This document shows, in pieces, positions 9,320 through 19,204 of a stretch of DNA of 64,000 bases. Position 1 is the first letter of the stretch; each line of letters opens with the position of its first letter. Both the position numbers and the translations under genes were made by a program. The DNA comes from Wenzhouxiangella sediminis. GTDB taxonomy: Bacteria > Pseudomonadota > Gammaproteobacteria > Xanthomonadales > Wenzhouxiangellaceae. Below the pieces are notes generated by a model. That model was not told the DNA's origin. It did not search any database and saw only the letters and a list, made by a program, of their open reading frames with translations. The stretch spans positions 62,001 through 126,000 of the forward strand of contig NZ_QUZK01000022.1 of NCBI RefSeq assembly GCF_003410055.1, written 5' to 3'.

Positions 9320-9676
9320 GCCTCGGAGGCCGGGACAGGGCTACCCCTACGAACTGCTGTTGGCGTTGCATGATATCGAGCACCGAGCCAGCAAGGTCAG
9401 GTCGCCGCGAACCAATGGCTTTGTAGAACGGACAAATAGGACGTTGCTCGACGAGCGCTTTCGGATCAAGGGGCGAGACAACTGGTACGAATCAGCCGAG
9501 CAGATCCAGGCTGATCTGGAGGAGTTCCTAGCCTTCTACAACCTCAAGCGCACCCACCAGGGCTATCGCTTGAAGGCCGAACACCGGCTCAGGCGTTGCG
9601 CGATGCGCTGGGCCGAAAGAAGTTGCCGCCGATCATTCCGAAGGAGCCTACAAGCGAGGTTGCAGAGCCGGCATAA
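9320..9676 (+). pseudogene. IS481-family transposase remnant (C-terminal part, frameshifted)
   Basis: Only the C-terminal part of an rve-type DDE transposase is present, recognisable by PYELLLALHDIEHR, SPRTNGFVERTNRTL and YNLKRTHQGYRLK. After YRLK (about 9577) the family sequence resumes in another frame as RTPAQALRDALGRKKLPP and runs to a TAA at 9674-9676, which implies loss of one base. The N-terminal half and left end are absent. It overlaps nothing functional and sits between the diguanylate cyclase start and the Rhs-associated genes. Confidence 0.85.
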
Positions 9677-9698
9677 TCAGGGCTAATGGAGACCCGAG

Positions 9699-9723
9699 TG
9701 TCGGGAAATCACTCAACTTGTAC
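9699..9723 (+). repeat. Probable right terminal inverted repeat of the IS481-family remnant
   Basis: TGTCGGGAAATCACTCAACT, running on to TTGTAC, follows the transposase stop by 22 bp. It resembles the terminal repeats of IS481-family elements, which begin TGT and contain a GGGAA block. No partner left end was found. Confidence 0.5.
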
Positions 9724-9747
9724 GGTGAATGAATCCCTTTCACCACC

Positions 9748-10161
9748 CTAGCAATTAGCCGATACCATTTCTGAGAGCCGAGTATGTGCATTTTCATTTG
9801 TTGCATACTGATCCATCAAAGCAAGCAATGCAGCTGCGTTGTTGCACTCATGACCATGCCAATTCATGCGGCGCTTGCTAGAATAGATGGCGTCAACAAT
9901 TTCGGTAACCCGAAGCTTTAACGAGCCAATCGCTAGATCAGGCGAATCACTATTAAGCTGCAGGATGGCGTTTGACATATGGATAGCACTCTGAAAGCCC
10001 AGGGATTGAACTGAAACACTGTTTCGACTTGGCACCAACTCTCTTAATGGCCCCGCACCCATAAACACTCCACCCGCAAACGCAAGGATTACTATCAGAG
10101 AAAAAACGCAGTTCTTTTCCCAGCTTCCAGCATCAAGGAATTTCCAAATAGACATCAGCAC
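9748..10161 (-). CDS. Small membrane-anchored protein, candidate immunity/partner protein of the Rhs tip
   Basis: A 137-residue protein not recognised as any named family. It has a single N-terminal hydrophobic segment (CVFSLIVILAFAGGVFMGAG, about residues 18-37) followed by a soluble domain predicted to face the periplasm. The GTG at 10161 has TTGGAG five bases upstream. It begins 30 nt after the Rhs stop codon on the same strand, the position occupied by immunity genes in polymorphic toxin loci. Its base composition is clearly AT-richer than neighbours, a sign of transfer. The immunity role is inference from position only. Confidence 0.55.
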   Translation of the reverse strand: MLMSIWKFLDAGSWEKNCVFSLIVILAFAGGVFMGAGPLRELVPSRNSVSVQSLGFQSAIHMSNAILQLNSDSPDLAIGSLKLRVTEIVDAIYSSKRRMNWHGHECNNAAALLALMDQYATNENAHTRLSEMVSANC

Positions 10162-10191
10162 TCACGCTCCAAGTTACGCAACCCCTATCCC

Positions 10192-12486
10192 TCAAAGACA
10201 GTACGTGCACTTGTCTTCAGTACATTCCCTCAAACACCTATCGTATTCCTTGTTACAGGATACAAAATCAATGGCTGTCTTGGGAACACATATCAGCGCC
10301 TCACAGCCAAGCGCAACAAACGGATTCCAGAAAAAAAACCCGAGACCTAGGCAACCGGCGGTGCACCAGCCGGCACCGTACGCAACGTCATACGCACAAA
10401 TAATGACCTCATCGCAGTACGTGTTACAGACCGTACCTGCACAAAACGTATCGACTACCTTTTCTTCGTTGGATCCGCAACACTCCGATCTCTTAAGGCC
10501 ATATTCATCGAAGTAGGAAACTGGACTCGCCCGAACGTAAGCAAACGTCGTCAGATCACCGCGAACCCCAATCGGATCCCGCCTAGAATAACGCCCAACG
10601 TCCGGGCTGTAGTACCTCATGTAGTTGTACGCAAACCCATTTACTTGATCGTAGAGCTGCCCCGGAAACCGCAACCGATCCTCGACTCCCGCCTGTTGCG
10701 TCTCCCCGAAAGCCCTCATCTCCCTACTGTGAGAAACCGAGCCCGCCCCATCTACCAGCTGCTGCGGCGTCCCCAGATGATCTACCTGATAGTAGTAAAA
10801 GCTCGATCCAGATTTTCGCAGGATCGGATCAGTACTCCATAGGCCGTTGGGCGGGAACAGATAAAAATCGGATGAGTTTCCGAGTTCGTCCAACTCGGCC
10901 ATCAGACCCTGATCGTTGTAAGCGTACCAGGTGGCTTCGGGGTTGTCTCCATCAGACTCGTAGATGATCTTGCAGACGCGCCGCCCAAACGGATCGTACA
11001 GGTACTCCGCGATCAGATCGTTATTCTCATCTCTGACCGCGCTCATCCGGTTCTCGGCGTTATACTCGAAGGTGCGCCCCAACCTCCCGCCTGGACCGTA
11101 CTCGGCGACGAGGCTCCCGTTTTCATCGTATTCGTGGCTTTTATCGACGCTGTCGAGCAACTCGTTGTTGTCGTTGTACTGCCACTGTTCATCACCTGTT
11201 CGCAAATCGGTTAAACGGTTCCCCAGCGGATCATAAGTCCATTCCTCCGCCGAGAATGTGGGGTAGCTTGCTTCGGTCAGACGATCAGCATTATCGTAGC
11301 CATAGGCGTACGTGCCGTGCTCGGTGTCCTTTTTGGTGATGTTTCCCGTATCTTCCCAGGTGTAGTCGTAATCCATCAGCACCTGGTCACTGGCATTCAC
11401 AACCTCAATCGTCCGGTGTCGCTGCAGACCGTCGTAGGAGGTTGTTCGAACCGTTCCGCCCGGGTACTCGACGCGGCTGGGCTGCTGCCAATCGTAGTCT
11501 GTGTAGGCAATCACGCCTTCGCCCGGGACGGTGACTGACTCCATCCGATTGGCATCATCCCAGGAAAAGCCATATTCGGTTCCGTCAGGTGCCGTCAGGC
11601 TGGCTTGGCGCCCGTTGGCGTGCCAGCTCTGCTCGTGGGTCTTGGAAAAGCCGGGATAATTGACGGTCTCTTCGGTTTTTCGCCCGAGGTCGTCATAAGT
11701 GTAGCTCCCGCTGAGCGTGCCGTCGTCGTAGCCGGTCAAGCGGCCACGCTCGTCGTAGCTGAAGGTGACTGTGCGTTCCGGAGTATTGAGGTTGCCAGCG
11801 GCGTAGTGCCGCACCTCGGTTCTGCGGCCGGCGTCGTCGTAGTCGTATTCAGCGCGGTTGCCGACGGGATCAGTGCGGGCAAAGAGTTGGCCTGCGTCAT
11901 CATATTCATAGACGGTCGTCTCGCCCATTGGTCGGGCTTCGGTGTTCATCCGGTCCGCCCGGTCGAAGGTAAACACGTGGGTGTTGTCGTTGGCGTCGGT
12001 GAGGCCGATCAGGTTATCGCGATTGTCATAGTGGTAGGTCGTGGTGTGATCCAGGGCGTCAGTAGTCGTGATCATCCGTCCGAGCGGATCGTAAGCGAAT
12101 TCGGTGGTGCGCTGGGCGGGGTCCTCGGTGGCGATCTGGTTGCCCCGGTCGTCATAGGTCGTGCGGGTGGTCTGCTCGCGCCACTGCGCGCCTTCGAGCC
12201 AACGGTCGGTCTGGGCGACGACGCGGCCGCGGCGATCGTAGGTCAGCAGTCGCTCGAAGGTTGGGTACTCGATCTTGACCGGTTGGTGGCGTGCGCCCTG
12301 CCCCGACCCGGGTTCATCTGGATAGTGGAAGGTCGTCTCGTTCCCGGCCCCGTCTGTGATCTTCTCCAAGCGGCGGTCGGCATCGTAGGCGTAGTGGGTC
12401 TGCTTGCCGGATGGATCGGTCTCCCGGGTCCGGTTTCCGGCCGCGTCGTAAGTGTAGGTCTGCTCGCCGCCGAGCGCATCGATCAC
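10192..12486 (-). CDS. Rhs/YD-repeat protein, 3' part with cysteine-rich C-terminal tip
   Basis: A 764-residue open frame dense in YD repeats (YDAAGNRTRETD-like units through residue ~600). The Rhs core-end signature RYSRRDPIG lies at about 635 and a FDEYGL junction at about 664. The last 100 residues are unique, with 15 cysteines and a hydrophobic glycine-rich centre, the position of toxin tips. The frame is continuous with the upstream Rhs segment except for an in-frame TAA at 12513-12511. The GTG used here (12486) lies 24 nt after that stop, preceded by GGAGAAG, so reinitiation is conceivable. The N-terminal half of a normal Rhs protein is missing. It may be a degraded relic. Confidence 0.7.
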   Translation of the reverse strand: MIDALGGEQTYTYDAAGNRTRETDPSGKQTHYAYDADRRLEKITDGAGNETTFHYPDEPGSGQGARHQPVKIEYPTFERLLTYDRRGRVVAQTDRWLEGAQWREQTTRTTYDDRGNQIATEDPAQRTTEFAYDPLGRMITTTDALDHTTTYHYDNRDNLIGLTDANDNTHVFTFDRADRMNTEARPMGETTVYEYDDAGQLFARTDPVGNRAEYDYDDAGRRTEVRHYAAGNLNTPERTVTFSYDERGRLTGYDDGTLSGSYTYDDLGRKTEETVNYPGFSKTHEQSWHANGRQASLTAPDGTEYGFSWDDANRMESVTVPGEGVIAYTDYDWQQPSRVEYPGGTVRTTSYDGLQRHRTIEVVNASDQVLMDYDYTWEDTGNITKKDTEHGTYAYGYDNADRLTEASYPTFSAEEWTYDPLGNRLTDLRTGDEQWQYNDNNELLDSVDKSHEYDENGSLVAEYGPGGRLGRTFEYNAENRMSAVRDENNDLIAEYLYDPFGRRVCKIIYESDGDNPEATWYAYNDQGLMAELDELGNSSDFYLFPPNGLWSTDPILRKSGSSFYYYQVDHLGTPQQLVDGAGSVSHSREMRAFGETQQAGVEDRLRFPGQLYDQVNGFAYNYMRYYSPDVGRYSRRDPIGVRGDLTTFAYVRASPVSYFDEYGLKRSECCGSNEEKVVDTFCAGTVCNTYCDEVIICAYDVAYGAGWCTAGCLGLGFFFWNPFVALGCEALICVPKTAIDFVSCNKEYDRCLRECTEDKCTYCL

Positions 12487-12510
12487 CTTCTCCAGCCGGT
12501 CGGCGTCATC

Positions 12511-13164
12511 TTAAACCTGCTCGGTTTCGGTCAGGTCGGGGTGGATGATACGCACCCTATTACCGACTTCGTCGTAGATAAAGGTGGTGGTTTCCAATTC
12601 CGGGTTGGTTTCGCTGGTGAGATTGCCGGCTTCGTCGTAGGTGTAGGTCGAAGTCCGCTCCAGGGGATCTGTCCGCGTGAGCACGTTGCCCATTACGTCG
12701 TGCGTGCGGCTCTCGACGCCATTCTCCGGGCCCGTAATCTGCTCGAGATTACCCTTGTCGTCGTAGGCGAAGCTCGTCTCGGCGGTCTGGGTCTCTTCGT
12801 CACCGAGACGGCGGATGACCTCGAGGCGGCCTAGCGCATCGTATTCGAACTCGGTAACCCGCTCGACGGTGGTGCCCTCGGCTTCGATGGTGCGGATTCG
12901 GTTGCCGTTGGCGTCGTACTCGTGACGCGTGACAACTCCGGCCTCGTCGATCTCGCGGATGACGCGCGAGTGCGAGTGCTCATACTCGGTCACCGTCTGG
13001 CTGCCGTCGGGGAAGGTCATGCCGGTGAGGTTGTCGAACTCGTCGTAGTGATAGGTCGTGGCGTGACCGTTGAAATCGAAGTGAACGCGGTCCCGGCCGT
13101 CCTTTTCGACACGCTTGTCCAGTTGGCCGTTGACTTGGCGTCGGACCAGCTCGCCCTCTCGCTC
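12511..13164 (-). pseudogene. Rhs/YD-repeat remnant, bounded by two nonsense codons
   Basis: Continuous YD-repeat sequence (TYHYDEFDNLTG, HEYDANGNRIRT, FAYDDKGNLEQITG, YTYDEAGNLTSETN, FIYDEVGNRVRI) in the same frame as the downstream Rhs segment. It is closed by TAA at 12513-12511, where the repeat pattern expects QVYDDADRL, and opened by TAG at 13167-13165, where it expects a Tyr before EREGELVRR. Sequence before 13164 soon stops resembling Rhs, and sufU ends at 13232. The 5' part of the gene has therefore been lost and the rest carries stop mutations. Confidence 0.8.
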
Positions 13165-13231
13165 CTACCAGGCCGAAGTCGCCCGCGTCAGCAATACGAG
13201 CCAATGCGCACTGGCTGTGACTTGACTCTGA

Positions 13232-13651
13232 TCATCGTTCCAGCGCAGCCAGCGCCGTCCGCCAAGGTAGAAGAGCATTTCGGACACGGGCCGGAAATCC
13301 GCTCACCGCGCGCAGATGGTTGATGTCGCCCAAATCGAGGTCATCAGGCAGGGAGGAATCCCCGAGCAAGCGCTCGAACCGGCTGCACCCGAACTCGATG
13401 TCGCGCGCGGATTTACCCGGCAACCAGTCCATCAGCATGGAGGCACTGGCCGTAGTAATCGCGCAAGCCTCGCCGGAGAAAGCGGCTTCCTCAATCGTTC
13501 CGCCCGCCACGCGCAGCTCGACCAGGATATCGTCCCCGCACAGCGCGTCCTGGCCGCGGGCGCTGTGGGTTGCGCCTTCCAGGCGGCCGTAGTGGTGCGG
13601 GGAGCGGTTGTGGTCGAGGATGACCTGCTGGTAGAGCTTGTCGAGCGCCAT
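13232..13651 (-). CDS. sufU: SufU-type Fe-S cluster assembly protein with a missing third cysteine
   Basis: A 139-residue IscU/SufU-like protein. The first ligand motif ALCGDD (C38, D40) and the second GEACAITTASAS (C63) are intact. The third ligand region, usually R.KCA.L.W, reads RVRNALLPW with Asn at 125 instead of Cys. SufU proteins accept persulfide sulfur from SufS, usually with a zinc site built from these cysteines. It is the last gene of the SUF operon, 42 bp after sufS. The Rhs remnant begins soon after its stop. Scaffold or sulfur-transfer function is expected but may be altered. Confidence 0.88.
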   Translation of the reverse strand: MALDKLYQQVILDHNRSPHHYGRLEGATHSARGQDALCGDDILVELRVAGGTIEEAAFSGEACAITTASASMLMDWLPGKSARDIEFGCSRFERLLGDSSLPDDLDLGDINHLRAVSGFPARVRNALLPWRTALAALER

Positions 13652-13693
13652 GGGGCGGAATTCTACCAGCGGCCGGCGCGGGCCGCCGGATGA

Positions 13694-14944
<1,251 letters not shown>

Positions 14945-14973
14945 CGTCTCTTCTCTGCCTTCGGACGGGAAAA

Positions 14974-15054
14974 GGTTTCAGGTTTCAGTGTTCAGGTTTC
15001 AGGCTGGCTCCGATCCAGTCTTTCCTGAAACCTGAAACCTGAACCCTGTAACCT
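14974..15054. repeat. Family A inverted-arm repeat (GGTTTCA words), copy 1
   Basis: The left arm (14974-15003) is tandem GGTTTCA-type words and the right arm (15024-15054) is their reverse complement (CCTGAAACCTGAAACCTGAA). The spacer is about 20 bp. The element fills the gap between sufD and sufS, so the operon transcript should fold it into a long hairpin. Related copies are at 17034 and 36509. Confidence 0.85.
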
Positions 15055-15062
15055 ACCCAGGT

Positions 15063-16265
15063 TCACAACTGCCCCTGCAATTCAGCCAGCAGCCAGTCCC
15101 GGACCGGAGCCTCGGCCTGCCCTTCGAGCGGCTCGGCGGCGAAGCCGTACTTGAGGAGGGTGTTGGCTTTCTCGGTCGGCAGGCCGCGCGAGCGCAGGTA
15201 GAACAGGGCGTCGTCGTCGAGCTGGCCGATGGTGGCGCCGTGGCTGGCGGTGACATCCTCTGAATAGATTTCCAGCTCCGGCTTGGCGTTGATGCGCGCC
15301 ATCTCGCCGAGCAGCAAGCTGGCGGTGTTCAGGTCCGAGTGGCTGTCGTCACTGTCCTCGTGGATGTGGATGCGACCGTTGAACACGCCCACGCCCGTGC
15401 CGTCGGCCAGCAGGCGGAAGGCCTCGCGGCTGTTGGTGTGGCCGGTGCAGTGGTCGATCGAGGTGTGATAGTCCACGTGCTGTTTCGAATCGAGCACAAC
15501 CGTGCCGTCGATTTCACCATGCGCGCCGGCTTCCTTCAGGTATACGTTGAGATCCTGCCGGCCGAGCCGCGCGCCGGTATCGAGCACGAAACTTCGGTAC
15601 TCGGCGTCGCGAACGACGTCCACGCGCGTTCGGGACACGCGCACGATATCGCCGCCGGAGCGGCGCATGACGTGGTTCAGGGCCGCCCCCTGCCCGACCC
15701 GGATTTCATTGACGGCATTAACCATGCCTTCGCCGCCACCGGCCTGCCATTCGACCAGGGTGGCGCGGGCGTTGTCGGCCAGCTCGATGAACAGTCGCGG
15801 GTGGACGGCCGCAGCGAAATCATCCGCCGTTGTCGTGGCCAGAACCAGCGGCTTGTCCAGCTCGCCCTCGATCCTAATCTTCCAGGCCTGGCCGAAGCGG
15901 GCCAGGTTGAGCCAGGCAAACGCATCCTCTCGCCCGCCGTACTCGATGCCTTCGAAGTCGTCGCGCGTGGCCGCCTCCAGCTTCACGCCCGCGGGCAACT
16001 CGGCCGTGTCGGCGTTGAGAATACCGTTGTCGAAATGCAGCAAACAGGCGTCGAACGGCAACTCGGGCGCTTCGGCGCTCGAGGCGGCCCCGGTCTGAAA
16101 CTCGCGCTTTTCAAGCAGGCGGATCGGCGTGTACTTCCAGGCCTCGGTCTTGAGGTCGGGGAAGCCGTGCTGCATCAGCGCCCGCTGCGCGGCCTGGCGC
16201 AGGTCGCTGAAATCGTCAGCGGCCAGGGCCGATTCAGGCGCGAGTCTTTCGGCAAGCTCACTCAT
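15063..16265 (-). CDS. sufD: Fe-S cluster assembly protein SufD
   Basis: A 400-residue SufD, the SufB paralogue in the SufBC2D scaffold. The C-terminal core has DVTASHGATIGQLDDD and LFYLRSRGLP, the SufB/SufD family signature including the conserved histidine. The N-terminal helical part is less conserved. It starts 3 bp after sufC ends, indicating tight coupling. Confidence 0.95.
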   Translation of the reverse strand: MSELAERLAPESALAADDFSDLRQAAQRALMQHGFPDLKTEAWKYTPIRLLEKREFQTGAASSAEAPELPFDACLLHFDNGILNADTAELPAGVKLEAATRDDFEGIEYGGREDAFAWLNLARFGQAWKIRIEGELDKPLVLATTTADDFAAAVHPRLFIELADNARATLVEWQAGGGEGMVNAVNEIRVGQGAALNHVMRRSGGDIVRVSRTRVDVVRDAEYRSFVLDTGARLGRQDLNVYLKEAGAHGEIDGTVVLDSKQHVDYHTSIDHCTGHTNSREAFRLLADGTGVGVFNGRIHIHEDSDDSHSDLNTASLLLGEMARINAKPELEIYSEDVTASHGATIGQLDDDALFYLRSRGLPTEKANTLLKYGFAAEPLEGQAEAPVRDWLLAELQGQL

Positions 16266-16268
16266 AAA

Positions 16269-17024
16269 CTACGCCTCGGCTGCTTCCGTCTTCAGGTGCT
16301 CATAGCCTTCCTTCTCGAGCCGTTCGGCCAGTTCCTTGCCGCCGGACTCGATGATGCGGCCGTTGGAGAGCACGTGCACATGATCGGGGGTGAGGTGTTC
16401 GAGCAGGCGCTGGTAGTGGGTGATCACCATAAAGCTGCGCTCGGGATCGCGCAGGCGGTTGATGCCTTCGGCCACGAGCTTGAGCGCGTCGATATCCAGC
16501 CCTGAATCGGTTTCATCGAGCACGGCCAGCTTCGGTTGGAGGATCGCCATCTGAACGATCTCGTTGCGTTTCTTTTCGCCGCCGGAAAAGCCTTCGTTGA
16601 CGGCGCGCTTGAGCAGGGTGTCGTCCATCTTGAGCTGCTTGAGCGACTCACGCACGGTCTTGAGGAAAGTCATCGAGTCGACTTCCTCCTCGCCGCGCGC
16701 CTTCTTCTGCGCGTTGAGCGCCGAGCGCAGGAAATAGGCGTTGTTCACGCCCGGGATCTCGACCGGATACTGAAAGGCCAGGAACAGGCCGGCGGCGGCG
16801 CGCTCTTCGGGCTCCATGTCGGCCAGATCCTTGCCGTCGAACTCGATCGAGCCTTCGGTGATCTCGTAGCCTTCGCGGCCGGCCATGACGTAGCCGAGCG
16901 TCGACTTGCCCGAACCGTTGGGCCCCATGATGGCGTGCAGTTCACCGGCACCGATCTCGAGGTTCAGGCCCTTGAGGATTTCCTTGCCGTCGATGCTGAC
17001 GTGGAGATTCTTGATCTTGAGCAT
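16269..17024 (-). CDS. sufC: Fe-S cluster assembly ATPase SufC
   Basis: A 251-residue ABC-type ATPase of the SufBCD complex. Walker A is GPNGSGKST (about 35-43), the signature is FSGGEKKRNE, and Walker B is LAVLDETDSGLD. It powers conformational change of SufB/SufD during cluster assembly and is cytosolic. A repeat-bearing gap of 104 bp separates it from sufB; sufD follows after 3 bp. Confidence 0.97.
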   Translation of the reverse strand: MLKIKNLHVSIDGKEILKGLNLEIGAGELHAIMGPNGSGKSTLGYVMAGREGYEITEGSIEFDGKDLADMEPEERAAAGLFLAFQYPVEIPGVNNAYFLRSALNAQKKARGEEEVDSMTFLKTVRESLKQLKMDDTLLKRAVNEGFSGGEKKRNEIVQMAILQPKLAVLDETDSGLDIDALKLVAEGINRLRDPERSFMVITHYQRLLEHLTPDHVHVLSNGRIIESGGKELAERLEKEGYEHLKTEAAEA

Positions 17025-17033
17025 AATTAGTCT

Positions 17034-17123
17034 AGGTTTCAGTTTTCAGGTTTCAGGTTTCAGGGCAGGCCTTTCGGACCTCAGGCGGCAAATCACGTAA
17101 AACAATGCCGTCCCTGAAACCTC
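17034..17123. repeat. Family A inverted-arm repeat (GGTTTCA words), copy 2
   Basis: The left arm at 17034-17066 has four GGTTTCA/GTTTTCA words and the shorter right arm at 17112-17123 is CCCTGAAACCTC. The spacer of about 45 bp differs from copy 1. It sits between sufB and sufC inside the same operon. Confidence 0.8.
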
Positions 17124-17128
17124 GTTCA

Positions 17129-18570
<1,442 letters not shown>

Positions 18571-18574
<4 letters not shown>

Positions 18575-19032
18575 GACATTTCCCGTTGCGATGAGGCCGC
18601 GACTTCCGCGCGGATGGCGATTCGGCGCGAGGACGGCTCGGCCAGGTCGGCGAGACTCAGGCCGGCCAGCGCACTCTCGACGGCCCGGCCGATCTTCTGC
18701 CAGTTGCCGCGGAGACTGCAGTCGGACTCGTGCGAGCAAAGGCCCGGCTCGAGCCCGCATTCGGTCAGGGCGATGGGCCCTTCCATGGCGCTGACGATGC
18801 CGGCCACGGAAATCTCTTCGGGCGGCTCGGCGAGCTTGTAACCGCCGTTGACACCGCGCACCGAAGTGACCAGGCCGGAGCGCGCCAGGGTCTTGAGCAC
18901 CTTGGCCACCGTCGGCGTCTCCAGCTTGGTCAGTTCGGCCAGTCGGCTGGCAGGAACGCACTCGTCGGGGCGATGCGCGAGAGCCGCCAGGAGCACCGTG
19001 GCGTAGTCCGTCAATTTGCTGATTCGAAGCAT
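18571..19032 (-). CDS. sufR: Rrf2 family SUF operon regulator
   Basis: A 153-residue Rrf2-type winged-helix repressor. The N-terminal DNA-binding part is [18 protein letters not shown] followed by [11 protein letters not shown], the conserved wing. The three cysteines in [15 protein letters not shown] match the Fe-S ligand spacing of IscR/SufR-like regulators. As first gene of the SUF operon it probably senses Fe-S status and represses its own operon (family knowledge). A likely promoter lies 30-58 bp upstream. Confidence 0.92.
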
Positions 19033-19061
19033 TTTTCGCGCCCCGTCGAAAGCTCTTGTTA

Positions 19062-19090
19062 ATTATGGCGTCGGAAGGACCTCGAAACAA
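19062..19090 (-). promoter_or_regulatory. Putative sigma70-type promoter of the suf operon
   Basis: On the minus strand there is TTGTTT (19090-19085), a 17-bp spacer and CATAAT (19067-19062). The start codon of sufR is 30 bp downstream. No clear SufR operator dyad could be fixed by eye; the AT-rich stretch at 19099-19114 is a candidate. Confidence 0.5.
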
Positions 19091-19204
19091 GACCGATTTG
19101 GTATTAATTACTCGACGAGCCGGCCCCACGGCCGCTGTATCGCCGGGGGCGAAAGACTGCCAGACTGCTACACTCTTCGGCGTGAATCGACCGATTGGAA
19201 CGCC

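Noticed and set aside
10205-10516. Plus-strand frame within the Rhs tip region
   Set aside because: It overlaps the Rhs C-terminus antisense, shows no family similarity and no start signal; the minus-strand frame continues directly from the Rhs core.
12511-13167. Stop-codon recoding at the TAA and TAG in the Rhs gene
   Set aside because: Tyr codons mutate easily to stops, the 5' end of the gene is also lost, and no recoding element was seen; decay is simpler.
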